64,000 nucleotides of DNA from the NCBI GenBank assembly GCA_019310485.1, contig JAFDEF010000020.1, positions 1-64,000 on the forward strand, given 5' to 3'. Shown here piece by piece: positions 50,520 to 60,107 of the stretch. How positions within the stretch are numbered: the stretch's first letter is position 1; each line of letters begins with the position of its first letter. A program made the translations under genes and the position numbers. This DNA is from Deltaproteobacteria bacterium (lineage in GTDB: Bacteria > Desulfobacterota > DSM-4660 > Desulfatiglandales > HGW-15). The notes beneath the pieces are model-generated. The model was not told where the DNA came from, did no database searches, and saw nothing but the letters and a program-made list of their open reading frames with translations.

Positions 50520-53500
50520 TCAGTTAGATGCTTTTCTGAAAAGTTCTGATTTTAGTTTTTGCATGGTGTTTTCAATCACGTTTTCAAAGGCCTCAAGTCG
50601 AGTCATCATGCCGGCCACCGCGCTGTGCTCATCCAGCTCCAGGATGAGATAGGGCTTGTCATCCATTATGTACTTGTAGAAGTGTTCGATAAAGGAATCC
50701 GCACCGCAACTAAAATTGGTCATGTGAAGGCCAAAAAAATTGGGGCGGCTTTTTATAAACTTGGCCGTTCGTAGTATTTGGGCCCCAAATCCCCAGTACA
50801 TTGAGGGGAAGTCAGAAAGATCCACGAAAGACACATCCAGAAAATCCATTGGCAAGGCTGCCACCCCTATCTTAGAAAGGTTCAGACCAAGCCTCAGGTT
50901 TAGCCTTTCATCATATAGGTTGTATGGCCTACCGGTAACCACTACGAGCGGCTTTTCAGGGTCATAGGCATCAATAATAGCCTTGCCTTTTCGGAACATC
51001 TCTTGCATAAAAGCCTGGTGTTTTTCAAGCGCGTACTCCACCGCCTCCCTGATCTGGGCCCTGCTGCGGCCCAGCTTTCTTGAGAGCTGCTCGCTCAGCT
51101 CCACTGCCAGAGTTGAGGCATCGTATTTAAGGTGAACGATAGGGTTCAGAAGCTTGTCTTCTTCTAGATCCAGCGCAATTCTCAGCATGTATTGATTTGC
51201 CTGCACCATGGGACAGTAAAAGCCCGTTTCATGTTCTTCGGGTGTCGGCATTGAAACGATGCTGGGGAGAAACAAGTAGCTTGTGCGCCCTACAAGTTCT
51301 TTCACGTGACCATGCGATACCTTTACTGGGTAACATGTCTCTGCAGTCACGGCTTCAATGCCTGAGCTCGAGATCCGGCTGTCAGTCGGAGGCGTCAGTA
51401 CAAGTCTGAAACCAAGCCTGTCAAAAAAATGAGCCCAGAGTACCCCGGTTTGAAGCGTGTAAAGCGCACGTTGCATTCCCACGGTTGGCCTGCCGTCAAC
51501 CTCCATCAACGGCCCCTCTCCCAGTTCATTGCACACCCCTGAGAGATGGTCCCTCCATATCAGCTCTCTCATCTGAAAATAGTTCTTCTCTTTTTTCCCT
51601 TTGCCCCTCACTATTTCATAACGTCCGCACTCTCCACCCCAGATACTTTTCCGTCCGTCAAAGTCATATATTTTCAGCTTGCATTGGTTGTGACACTTAG
51701 GATCAGCCTTGCAGACCTTTTCCGTGTATTTCATTCTATCGTTTATTGCACTCTCCAGGCCCCTAAATGTTGTATCTTTGCTCTTATCAATCATCTTTTT
51801 TTCTTGCAGGCTGATTGCTGCTCCATAAGCACCCAGCACTTCTCTGTGCTTGGGTACTACAAGGCCGCGTCCGAGGACATCTTCAAAGGCAGCCACCACT
51901 CCTTTGTTCAAGGACGGGCCGCCAAGAAACATGACTCTCTTGCCTATCTTCCTTTTCCCCACTACCCGGTTCAGATAGTTATGGACAATAGCGTAGCAGA
52001 GGCCAGCTATAAGATCCTTCTTTGAAACCCCTTTCTGGTGGTACGATACCAGGTCTGATTCCATAAAAACAGTGCATCTCTCTGCGAGTTTTACAGGGCG
52101 CTCAGAGGAGAGTGCTATTTCCTGAAATTCGCCAACGATATTAATTCCATACTTGTTTGCGAGTTCATGAAGAAAGCTACCGGTGCCTGCTGCGCACACC
52201 TTATTCATGTCAAAATCAAGGGGATATGCATTGGCTATGTATATGTACTTCGAGTCTTGACCTCCTATCTCAAAAATAGTGTCAATTGAGGCATCTATCT
52301 CAACCGCACCTCGCGCATGGGCGGTAATCTCGTCGATGATCAAATCGGCATTCAAGAAATCTCCAACCACGTTCCGGCCTGATCCTGTAGTAGCAACACC
52401 AAGGATCTCGATCCGGTCTCCAACCTCATCTCTTATAGTTCTCAACAGTTTCTGTGTTACTTCGATAGGTTTTCCCTGCGTGTGAACATAGCTCTTGTGG
52501 ATGATCTCGCGATCCTCGCTCATCAATGCATATTTCGTTGTGGTTGATCCAATGTCGATTCCCAGGTATACGGGCATCCTTGAGGTCAACATTCTTTTAC
52601 TTACCTCGTTATCCTCCGGAAAAACAGTTTCCTTGAGCTCAAGTCTCGCCGCAGTAGGTAGAGCTAGGTTCGCCAAAGATTCCGACTTCTTCAAAGCATC
52701 AATATCGGGGTGATTCTCCACGCCCGTATCCAAGGCATGGAGTGCTACACCTAGGGCACCCGCCGAAGTGTTACGTTCCGGAACGATCAAATCGGGGAAA
52801 TACGCCTTGAATGCGCGCACCTGAAGTTTATTCATCGAGAGCCCGCCGATAAAGACAATGGGTTCTTCCAGAACGCGATTCGATACAATCGTGCTCATAT
52901 AATTTCTGGCATTACCCACATGAAGGCCGTAGATAATGTCCTCAAGCTTCTCTCCTTTGTTTTGCAGGTGGATCATATCTGATTTAGTGAACACCGTGCA
53001 GCGGCAGGCAACATTGGCCGGCTTCCGGCTCCGTAGGCCGAGTTCAATAAAGTCAGCCAGGATCTTGTCAATCTGATCCTGGGAGATGTCCACTTCTGAA
53101 TCATAGATCGATGTGGCAAGGCGCTGCGCCTGTTGATCGATAAAGGAACCTGTCCCTGACGCACATGGGCCATTGGTGTTAAAATACTCCAGCTCCCAGT
53201 CGCTTTCACTGTGACTGATTTGAAAAAGAGCGGTATCTTGTCCTCCCATGCTTATAATAGTTCTGGCATCAGGCCTCATGAAAAGAGTTCCCAGGACCTG
53301 ACTTATCGTTTCAAACTCGTAAAAAGCTCCTACCTTTTCGCTTATTGTCTTTCCATGATTGCCCGTAAAAGCAATCGCTGTTATACGCTCCGGCCCGAAT
53401 TTTTCATAAAGATATGGAATGAGCGACAGAATTTCTTCTTCCACCTTTCCAAGGTGGCGCTTGTACGGCAGCTCGAAAACGACCTTTCTATCCTGATTGA

Positions 53501-53585
53501 TCACAACACAGTTAATGCTGACAGAGCCTGCATCAATCCCAACATAATACCTCTCAGCTTCTGTTTTTGTTTCTGACTTGGCCAT
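50520..53585 (-). CDS. Large tandem BadF/HgdC-type activase with DUF2229 domain
   Basis: A 1021-residue protein. Two ASKHA ATPase domains of the BadF/BadG/BcrA/HgdC type lie in tandem: VGIDAGSVSINCVVI with GGQDTALF and NGPCASGTGSFIDQQAQRL in the first, LGIDIGSTTTKYALM with EIGGQDSKYIYI and KVCAAGTGSFLHELA in the second (from about residue 340). The C-terminal third is a DUF2229-like part with cysteines in CKADPKCHNQCKLKIYDFDG and ETCYPVKVSHGHVKEL. Such activases use ATP to push low-potential electrons into a partner. The Met start has a weak ribosome site. Confidence 0.88.
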   Translation of the reverse strand: MAKSETKTEAERYYVGIDAGSVSINCVVINQDRKVVFELPYKRHLGKVEEEILSLIPYLYEKFGPERITAIAFTGNHGKTISEKVGAFYEFETISQVLGTLFMRPDARTIISMGGQDTALFQISHSESDWELEYFNTNGPCASGTGSFIDQQAQRLATSIYDSEVDISQDQIDKILADFIELGLRSRKPANVACRCTVFTKSDMIHLQNKGEKLEDIIYGLHVGNARNYMSTIVSNRVLEEPIVFIGGLSMNKLQVRAFKAYFPDLIVPERNTSAGALGVALHALDTGVENHPDIDALKKSESLANLALPTAARLELKETVFPEDNEVSKRMLTSRMPVYLGIDIGSTTTKYALMSEDREIIHKSYVHTQGKPIEVTQKLLRTIRDEVGDRIEILGVATTGSGRNVVGDFLNADLIIDEITAHARGAVEIDASIDTIFEIGGQDSKYIYIANAYPLDFDMNKVCAAGTGSFLHELANKYGINIVGEFQEIALSSERPVKLAERCTVFMESDLVSYHQKGVSKKDLIAGLCYAIVHNYLNRVVGKRKIGKRVMFLGGPSLNKGVVAAFEDVLGRGLVVPKHREVLGAYGAAISLQEKKMIDKSKDTTFRGLESAINDRMKYTEKVCKADPKCHNQCKLKIYDFDGRKSIWGGECGRYEIVRGKGKKEKNYFQMRELIWRDHLSGVCNELGEGPLMEVDGRPTVGMQRALYTLQTGVLWAHFFDRLGFRLVLTPPTDSRISSSGIEAVTAETCYPVKVSHGHVKELVGRTSYLFLPSIVSMPTPEEHETGFYCPMVQANQYMLRIALDLEEDKLLNPIVHLKYDASTLAVELSEQLSRKLGRSRAQIREAVEYALEKHQAFMQEMFRKGKAIIDAYDPEKPLVVVTGRPYNLYDERLNLRLGLNLSKIGVAALPMDFLDVSFVDLSDFPSMYWGFGAQILRTAKFIKSRPNFFGLHMTNFSCGADSFIEHFYKYIMDDKPYLILELDEHSAVAGMMTRLEAFENVIENTMQKLKSELFRKASN

Positions 53586-53793
53586 GATTTATTACCTATA
53601 TCCTGTGCAAAGTTGAGAATCTCTCAAGTCCTTCGGTCAACTTTTTCTCCTATTATAAGGTTTTTTACTATTATGTCCATAGCTTCTTCAATTCCAACTT
53701 TCCTTCACATTTCAAGAATTGACTCGACAATAAGATCAATTTAAGCTTCGCTCAACAACCCGGCCCCATCCTGCGCCTTGCTGAATCGCCCCT
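53586..53793 (-). other. polA-activase gap with a short protein-like frame
   Basis: The 208-bp gap has no intact gene. On the minus strand 53624-53740 reads IDLIVESILEM, a TGA stop, then RKVGIEEAMDIIVKNLIIGEKVDRRT and TGA. The residues look like genuine coding sequence, but there is no good start and the frame is interrupted. It may be the remnant of a gene once upstream of the activase. Confidence 0.35.
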
Positions 53794-56478
53794 TTAATGC
53801 GCCTCTCCCCAATTCCTACCGACATGTATGTCAACCCGCAGGGGTACTTCGAGTTTGTACACTCCCTCCATTTCCTTCTTTATCAACTCTGAAACCAGTG
53901 GGACTTCATCCTCGGGGACATCAAACACGAGCTCATCATGCACCTGTAACACCATTTTGGCCCCCAGATTCTCTTCTGCCAACCGGGCGTGAATGCTAAT
54001 CATGGCCATCTTGATCAAGTCCGCCGCCGTTCCCTGAATGGGGGTGTTTATAGCCATCCGCTCAGCTTCTGCCCGCAAGACCCTGTTCTTGTGGTGAATG
54101 TTCGGCAGATATCTTTTCCTGTTAAACAAAGTTAGCACGTATCCCTTTTCACGCGCAAAAGCTATCGTCTCTTCTCGATATTTACCAACCCCCCGGTATC
54201 TTTTGTAGTAAGCTGAGATATAATTCCTTGCCTCACCAAGGCTTATGCCCAATTCATCACTTAGTTTCTGGGCGCCCATCCCATATATAATTCCAAAGTT
54301 GATAGCCTTGGCAATTCGTCTCATTTCAGGAGTTATCGTCTCTGCAGCGACTCCAAGAATCTCGGAGGCTGTGCGCGCGTGTATGTCCTCATTCTCTTGA
54401 AATGCCCTTATAAAGGCAGGATCTCTGGAATAGTGCGCAAATACCCTGAGCTCAATCTGGCTGTAATCTGCGGAAACAAGGTAGCAGCCTTCACTGGCTA
54501 CAAATGCTTTACGAATGTCTTTCCCTTCTTCCCCTCTTACAGGGATGTTTTGAAGGTTAGGCTCGCTGCTGCTCAGACGGCCAGTGGCCGTGGCAGTCTG
54601 GTTAAAGGAGGTGTGCACACGACCTGTAGCAGGGTCAACCATTTTCACAAGAGCGTCAAGGTAGGTGGACTTCAGCTTGGACAGCGTTCGGTAGCGCAGC
54701 AAAAGCTTCGGAATTCTGTATGGCAGAGCAGACAGCTTGGTCAGCACTTTCACGTCAGTTGAATACGACCCGGTTTTGGAAGTCTTTTTCTGAGGAGGAA
54801 GCTGAAGTTTCTCGAAAAGAACGAAGCTGAGCTGTTGGGGTGAATTAATGTTGAACTCCATCCCGGCCTCAGCATAAATTTCTTTTTCAATGTGCCCTAG
54901 TTGCTCTGAAAAACGATGGGACATAGCCTCCAGAAATGCTCGGTCAACCTTGATCCCCTGCCATTCCATATCAATAAGCACTGGAAGGAGTTTCATTTCT
55001 AAATTCTCAAATAGATCAAGGTTCTCGTCCAAAAGAAGCTTTTCTTTCAAAACATTCATTAGGCGAAACGTAATGTCTGCATCTTCGCAGGAATATTCCA
55101 TGGCTCTTTTCACATCAAGCTGGGAGAACTTGATGCGGCCCTTGCTGCTCTTAGTCAATTCCTTATATGAAACCATCCTGTGGTTAAGGAACTGGTGAGC
55201 AAGGTAGGCAAGGTTATGTTGTCGCAGACCTGGATTGATTACATAAGAAGCCACCATAGTATCGAAACAAATCCCCTTGAGTTCGATTCCATGGTGCCTC
55301 AGCACCAGTGCATCGTACTTTATGTTCTGCCCTATTTTGGCAATTTTTTCATCTTCAAGGATTTCTTTTAAAACCCTCAAAGCATCTCTGCGTTCTATCT
55401 GCCGCGGTGCCCCGGGATATTGATGTGCCAGTGGCAGGTAGTAAGCCTCACCGCTTTCACAACAAAAAGATATTCCAACAAGTTCTGCACGGTGTGGGTT
55501 CTTACTCGTTGTTTCGGTATCAACCGAGACTATGCCCTTCTCTTTTATCATCTTCTTTAAAGAGAGCAGTGCGTCCATGGACAGGCATAAGTTATATTTT
55601 CTCCCTTCGCTTTTCTCCCTGGATGCAAAACGGTCCCAGAGCTCTTTGAATTCGAGTTCGTGGAAAATTTTGGCCAGTTTCCTCCTGTCCGGTTCACCAA
55701 GCTTGAGAGCTTCAACGTCCTTTTCAATTGGCACAAATAGATCTATTGAAACAAGTTTCTTGCTCAGCATTGCATCAGGGTATGAAGCTCGTAGGTTCTG
55801 CTTCAAACGCTCTTTCCTTATCTCATTGAGTTTCTCGAAAACATTTTCAAGGCTTCCAAACTTTCTTATCAGCTCTAAAGCCGTCTTTTCCCCTATTCCG
55901 GGAACACCAGGAATATTATCCGATCGATCACCTGAAAGAGCCATAACATCAACCATCTGGCCCGGTTGCACACCATACTCTTTTATAAGGCTTTCATAAT
56001 CGGTGAATTTGTCTTTCATAGTGTCCCACAAAGATACCTTGGGAGAGAGAATCTGCCTGAAGTCCTTGTCGCCTGTGACAACAATTACCTCAAAACTCTT
56101 TTCCTCTGCCCTCCTGGCCAGAGTCCCTATGACGTCATCAGCCTCGAAGCCTTCTTTTTCAAGGACCTCTGTTTTCAGAGCCTCCGCTATTTCCCTGATA
56201 TAGGAAAGCTGCACCACGAGTTCCTCAGGCATCGGCGGCCGTGTTGCCTTATAGGCTTTGTAAAGGGTGTGTCTGAAATTGGGGCCCTTGGCGTCGAACA
56301 CAACAGCCATATATTCGGGCTTTTTTTCTTCAATCAGCTTCAAGAGCATTTTTGTAAAACCAAATATTGCATTTGTCGGAAAGCCTTTTGAGTTAGAAAG
56401 GTGTCTTATCGCATGGTAGGCACGATGTATGTAGGAGGTCCCATCCACCAGATACAAAATCTTGTTTTCACTTTCCAT
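53794..56478 (-). CDS. polA: DNA polymerase I
   Basis: The 894-residue protein has the three classical domains. Residues 1 to about 290 are the 5'-3' exonuclease (YLVDGTSYIHRAYHAIRHL, EGFEADDVIGTLAR, VTGDKDFRQILSP, GDRSDNIPGVPGIGEKTA). About 310-500 is the 3'-5' proofreading domain with intact motifs VDTETTSKNP, GQNIKYDALVL and YSCEDADITFRL. The polymerase domain follows with SADYSQIELRVFAHYS, RRIAKAINFGIIYGMG and LQVHDELVFDVPEDE. Length is normal for the proofreading-proficient type. Confidence 0.97.
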   Translation of the reverse strand: MESENKILYLVDGTSYIHRAYHAIRHLSNSKGFPTNAIFGFTKMLLKLIEEKKPEYMAVVFDAKGPNFRHTLYKAYKATRPPMPEELVVQLSYIREIAEALKTEVLEKEGFEADDVIGTLARRAEEKSFEVIVVTGDKDFRQILSPKVSLWDTMKDKFTDYESLIKEYGVQPGQMVDVMALSGDRSDNIPGVPGIGEKTALELIRKFGSLENVFEKLNEIRKERLKQNLRASYPDAMLSKKLVSIDLFVPIEKDVEALKLGEPDRRKLAKIFHELEFKELWDRFASREKSEGRKYNLCLSMDALLSLKKMIKEKGIVSVDTETTSKNPHRAELVGISFCCESGEAYYLPLAHQYPGAPRQIERRDALRVLKEILEDEKIAKIGQNIKYDALVLRHHGIELKGICFDTMVASYVINPGLRQHNLAYLAHQFLNHRMVSYKELTKSSKGRIKFSQLDVKRAMEYSCEDADITFRLMNVLKEKLLLDENLDLFENLEMKLLPVLIDMEWQGIKVDRAFLEAMSHRFSEQLGHIEKEIYAEAGMEFNINSPQQLSFVLFEKLQLPPQKKTSKTGSYSTDVKVLTKLSALPYRIPKLLLRYRTLSKLKSTYLDALVKMVDPATGRVHTSFNQTATATGRLSSSEPNLQNIPVRGEEGKDIRKAFVASEGCYLVSADYSQIELRVFAHYSRDPAFIRAFQENEDIHARTASEILGVAAETITPEMRRIAKAINFGIIYGMGAQKLSDELGISLGEARNYISAYYKRYRGVGKYREETIAFAREKGYVLTLFNRKRYLPNIHHKNRVLRAEAERMAINTPIQGTAADLIKMAMISIHARLAEENLGAKMVLQVHDELVFDVPEDEVPLVSELIKKEMEGVYKLEVPLRVDIHVGRNWGEAH

Positions 56479-56739
56479 AAAATCGCCAACAGATCACAAA
56501 AGCATAGTAAAGGCCGGTTGGGGCACGGCATGCATCAGTCTTTAAACATTGAATGCTCAGGGATTTGACTAGCCTTTGTTTGTTCTCATGTATCACTCTT
56601 AACTTATTTGGAACAGCCCGGGAATAGAAAGGACCACTGCAAAATGCCCTCTTTTCATCAAAGGCCTCGAAGAAACAAAGCGAGCACTAAAATCTCGCAC
56701 CCGATCACGTACGGGAAGGGTTTTATAAGGTCTCGACTG
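56479..56739. other. Gap upstream of polA, nothing recognised
   Basis: This 261-bp stretch between the small unknown gene and polA shows no gene, RNA or clear repeat. TTGACA occurs on the minus strand right after the unknown gene, but no suitably spaced -10 follows. Confidence 0.4.
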
Positions 56740-57156
56740 TCAAGATTTCTTCTCATGAGGCTCTTCCTTTCCCGGGTATTTCTTCTGGCGGGAAACGAGG
56801 CCCTCCTTTAATAAATCCGACAGTTCGCCTTCGGCAATTTTGAAGCCGAAGTTTGGTGATGGTGGAACGCTCCACCTTGGGCGAGGTTCGTCCGCAAAAG
56901 ACTTATTGCCCTTAGCTGGCCGCTTTGCGACGGACACGGGACATGTTGAAAAAGTGAAGCCTATTCTCTCCCCCTCATTATTGTAAAAAATGTCGTCTTT
57001 GAACCATCCCAGATGCCGGCCGTTAATTCCGTAAACATGTTCCCCCTCGTGCATATACCCTACTGGTACCCCTTCCCACAGGTATATGGTCTCTCTGAAA
57101 TCTGATGTGAGATAAGCAACAGGCTCCCCTTTTTTGTTGTACAAGATTGTTTCCAT
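56740..57156 (-). CDS. Hypothetical protein with WG-like beta repeats
   Basis: I do not recognise a characterised family. The first 75 residues are made of short repeated beta units with aromatic/glycine patterns: ILYNKKGEPVAYLTSDFRETIYLWEGVPVGYMHEGEHVYGINGRHLGWFKDDIFYNNEGERIGF, each unit ending in a (G/A)-(Y/W/F) turn. The rest is a low-complexity linker and a charged tail (ELSDLLKEGLVSRQKKYPGKEEPHEKKS). No signal peptide is seen. It stands alone between polA and rny. Confidence 0.6.
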   Translation of the reverse strand: METILYNKKGEPVAYLTSDFRETIYLWEGVPVGYMHEGEHVYGINGRHLGWFKDDIFYNNEGERIGFTFSTCPVSVAKRPAKGNKSFADEPRPRWSVPPSPNFGFKIAEGELSDLLKEGLVSRQKKYPGKEEPHEKKS

Positions 57157-57270
57157 GAGAGACTCTCGTTTATCCGAACTTACTGAGTGCTTCGACTCGC
57201 AAATATCCTTGCTGTATACTCAAACACTGTATGATCAGTAAAAGACACCCAACGCTTAGTGCTGCTTGAA

Positions 57271-58833
57271 CTATTTAGCGTAATCAACGGCTCTTAGCTC
57301 CCGGATGACGGTCACCTTGATCTGGCCTGGATAGCTCAACTCTTTTTCTATCTTCTTGGCGATGTCCTTGCAAAGAAGAAAGGCATGATCATCATCAACG
57401 CTCTTTTCCTCGACCATGATCCTTATCTCCCGCCCCGCCTGGATTGCATAAGATTTTGTTACTCCTTCAAAAGACATGGCAATCTTTTCCAGATCTTCGA
57501 GCCTCTTTACGTAAGATTCGAGCATTTCTTGCCGGGCTCCCGGCCGAGCGCCCGAGAGCGTATCGGCAGCCTGAACCAGAACAGCAAGAGTTGTCTCAGG
57601 CTGAACTTCTTCATGGTGAGCTGCAATGGCGTGCACAACATCTGCCGACTCCCCGTATTTCTTGGCAAGTTCTGCCCCAATCAGGGCATGGGGACCCTCC
57701 ATCTCGTGATCAACCGCCTTGCCGATATCATGAAGCAAACCAGCCCTTTTCGCCTTTTTCACATTTAGACCCAACTCTGCTGCCATCATGCCACAAATGA
57801 ATCCCACTTCCCTGGAATGCTGAAGCACGTTCTGCGCATAGCTTGAGCGATATTTCAGCCGCCCGATTAACTTCACGAGCTCAGGGTCTATACCGTGCAC
57901 GCCCAGATCGAAAGTGGCTTGCTCGCCGGCTTCTTTTATGCTTGCTTCAATCTCTCTGTTCACCCTTTCTACCATTTCCTCTATGCGTGCAGGATGAATC
58001 CTCCCGTCATCAATCAGTCTCTCCAGAGCAATCTTTGCCACCTCACGGCGAACCGGGTTAAAACCAGATAGTATCACAGCCTCAGGCGTGTCATCTATAA
58101 TTACGTCTATGCCTGTAGCAGCTTCAATAGCGCGAATATTGCGACCTTCTCGACCTATAATTCTCCCCTTCATTTCTTCATTGGGAAGACTTACTACTGA
58201 AACGGTTTTCTCGGCCACATAGTCACCTGCGTACCTTTTGACGGCAAGGGCCAGTATTTCCTGAGCCTTTCTCTGCGCCTGCTCCTTCGTCTCGTTTTCG
58301 ATCTTGCGCAGCACCTTCGCAGCGCTATGCCTGGCCTCAGATTCCATAGAGCGGATCAATATGGCTTTGGCTTCTTCACGCGATATTCCTGCAACCCTTT
58401 CAAGCTCGCGGCGCTCCTTTGCGAGCAGTTCATCATACTCAGCTTGCTTTGATCTCAAGTTGGCTTCAGCTTTCTCTATCTCCTTTTCTCGCCTGAACAG
58501 CTCCTTCTCCTTTTGTTCATACTGTTCGATCTTTCTATCAAGATTCTCTTCTTTATTAAAAAGCCTCTTCTCCAGGCTCTGTAACTGCTCCCTTTTTTCC
58601 TCCGTTTCCTTCTCAAACTCCAGTCTCATTTGATAGAAGGTATCCTTGGCCTTAAGGGCAGCCTCCTTCTTAATGGTCTTTGCTTTTTGATGCGCCTCGT
58701 TAATAATCTTTTTCGAATAATCTCTTATGGAGTCAAACTGGTTTTCAACGATTCTTTTGCGGGCCCAAAATCCGATCAAAATGCCTATTCCCAGCCCCGC
58801 CAGAATCAGTAAAATAATTTTCACCACTAACAT
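57271..58833 (-). CDS. rny: Ribonuclease Y
   Basis: Membrane-anchored endoribonuclease that starts mRNA decay. The N-terminal hydrophobic anchor ([22 protein letters not shown]) is followed by a long coiled coil (about 35-180), a KH domain ([30 protein letters not shown]) and the HD domain ([30 protein letters not shown], then HHEEVQPET). Length 520 is normal. AAAAAGGA precedes the start. A perfect 7-bp hairpin (58864-58884) lies about 31 nt upstream of the ATG and may influence its translation. Confidence 0.96.
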   Translation of the reverse strand: MLVVKIILLILAGLGIGILIGFWARKRIVENQFDSIRDYSKKIINEAHQKAKTIKKEAALKAKDTFYQMRLEFEKETEEKREQLQSLEKRLFNKEENLDRKIEQYEQKEKELFRREKEIEKAEANLRSKQAEYDELLAKERRELERVAGISREEAKAILIRSMESEARHSAAKVLRKIENETKEQAQRKAQEILALAVKRYAGDYVAEKTVSVVSLPNEEMKGRIIGREGRNIRAIEAATGIDVIIDDTPEAVILSGFNPVRREVAKIALERLIDDGRIHPARIEEMVERVNREIEASIKEAGEQATFDLGVHGIDPELVKLIGRLKYRSSYAQNVLQHSREVGFICGMMAAELGLNVKKAKRAGLLHDIGKAVDHEMEGPHALIGAELAKKYGESADVVHAIAAHHEEVQPETTLAVLVQAADTLSGARPGARQEMLESYVKRLEDLEKIAMSFEGVTKSYAIQAGREIRIMVEEKSVDDDHAFLLCKDIAKKIEKELSYPGQIKVTVIRELRAVDYAK

Positions 58834-59352
58834 GGTATGCCATCCTTTTTCGATATAGTCTTAACAAGGGAGAAAGGCCCTTGTGTTGAATCCAAGCCCA
58901 CAAGCAAACCCGGAGTCATCCCCAGCTAATAGCCCGCCTTCGCTTCCGCCATGTGCAAAACCGTGGCTTTCTTGGAAGTCGGATAAAAGGTACATCAAAT
59001 CGGCGGTTGCAGTTGCTGAAAAGAAAGCGCTATTCTCTTTCTCGGGCTTCTTCAGAAAGCCACTAATCTCGAGAATAGACAGCCAGAAAAGGTAAGAGCA
59101 TAGGAGGAACTAATTTTATTCGGAGTGTAAAGGCGAAAGCAAAAGGCCGGAAACCTGAATCCCACCTTTTGATAGAGCCTCGTCTAATATCTTTTCTTAT
59201 TTCCCGCATAAAGCACACAATGCTCCTCAGGAAAACTAAGTATCAATAAGTCTGACTTAGCGTATTTAGTCCTCTTTTTCTTACCATTCAGGCGTCTATC
59301 TGCTTGCCGGACTCTTACCCAGCGACTAGATTTCTACGTGAAAAACACTACG
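58834..59352 (-). other. Gap of about 520 bp between zapA and rny, possible small-RNA site
   Basis: No protein gene is supported. The only clear structure is a hairpin ACAAGGG/CCCTTGT (58864-58870 and 58878-58884). In many Proteobacteria the 6S RNA gene lies just downstream of zapA, and this gap is in that position and large enough, but I could not recognise the 6S secondary structure by eye. Confidence 0.3.
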
Positions 59353-59634
59353 CTATTCGTTTATCACAGAATCAATATTATATATGAGTGTCTTGGTTCT
59401 TTGCCGAATCTTGTTCAATATTTCGTCTCGTTCTTTCAAAACCCTAAAATAGTCGCTGGCAATGTTTAGAGCGCCCAGTATAGCCACCTTTTTTTCAGAA
59501 AGCCCCTCTTCGCTTTCCTCGACTTCTTTCAATTTCTTGTTCACATACTCGGCAATTTCATTAACGTGCCCTTGGTCATCTTCACTCAAGATAAGGTACT
59601 CGTGGTTACGAATCTTTACCCTTATCTGTTCCAT
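59353..59634 (-). CDS. zapA: Cell division protein ZapA
   Basis: ZapA crosslinks FtsZ filaments. The 93-residue product shows the family fold: an N-terminal beta part (VRIRNHEYLILSEDDQGHVNEIAEYVNKKLKEV) and a long coiled-coil helix (KVAILGALNIASDYFRVLKERDEILNKIRQRTKTLIYNID). It is followed by a gap and rny, and preceded by a ZapB-like coiled-coil gene (53 bp). Confidence 0.9.
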   Translation of the reverse strand: MEQIRVKIRNHEYLILSEDDQGHVNEIAEYVNKKLKEVEESEEGLSEKKVAILGALNIASDYFRVLKERDEILNKIRQRTKTLIYNIDSVINE

Positions 59635-59687
59635 TTTAAAGCCTATTCGGTGATTGCGCTCTGTCGTTTGTTTCCAGCCGGGATTTC

Positions 59688-59924
59688 TCAGATCTCCAGC
59701 TGTTCAATTTTCTCAAGGAGCGAAAGAATTCTCTGTTTCGCCATGTCACGGCTTGCCCTCAGGTTCTCGAGCTCTTTGCTGAGGTCGGAGATTCTTTCCT
59801 CTTGAATCTGTATTTTTTCAATCAAGGATTCTTTTTCTTTTTTGAATGCACCAACAATTTTTATAAGAGAATCCACTTTCTCTTCGAGTTTGTCAAAATG
59901 ATTCATTTCTTCCGCCTGCTCCAT
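59688..59924 (-). CDS. zapB: ZapB-like coiled-coil division protein
   Basis: A 78-residue, almost entirely coiled-coil protein (FDKLEEKVDSLIKIVGAFKKEKESLIEKIQIQEERISDLSKELENLR...). Its size, heptads and position directly before zapA fit ZapB-type cell division proteins, though low sequence complexity prevents a firm call. An ATG at 59906 with GGAAG upstream is an alternative and perhaps better start. Confidence 0.7.
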   Translation of the reverse strand: MEQAEEMNHFDKLEEKVDSLIKIVGAFKKEKESLIEKIQIQEERISDLSKELENLRASRDMAKQRILSLLEKIEQLEI

Positions 59925-60018
59925 TGTTCTGCTTACCTACTGTAGCAAGAGTTGTCCCTGCTTCCTGGCAGTTGCTTTCCACGTCCTTTAATGGCTTTTT
60001 CTCCAGACTTTTTATTGT

Positions 60019-60047
60019 ATACTATCTCTTGAGTCAAGAAAGGTCAA
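60019..60047 (-). promoter_or_regulatory. Promoter of the zapB-zapA genes
   Basis: TTGACC (60042-60047), 17 bp, TAGTAT (60019-60024) on the minus strand, placed immediately after the atp terminator. A second candidate TTGACT/TAAAAA overlaps it, shifted by about 10 bp. Confidence 0.5.
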
Positions 60048-60080
60048 TAAAAAAGACAAGCCCGCGGCTTGCCTTTTTAT
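60045..60080 (-). terminator. Terminator of the atp operon
   Basis: An 8-bp stem (minus strand GGCAAGCC, loop GCG, GGCTTGTC, one G-U pair) is followed by TTTTTTATT and preceded by AAAAA, so it can work in both directions. It starts about 28 bp after atpC. Confidence 0.85.
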
Positions 60081-60107
60081 TTTAAACTACAAACACTTAC
60101 ACAACAA

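Noticed and set aside
53705..53707. In-frame TGA read as selenocysteine
   Set aside because: There is no clear start codon, no recognisable selenoprotein context and no visible SECIS element; a relic is simpler.
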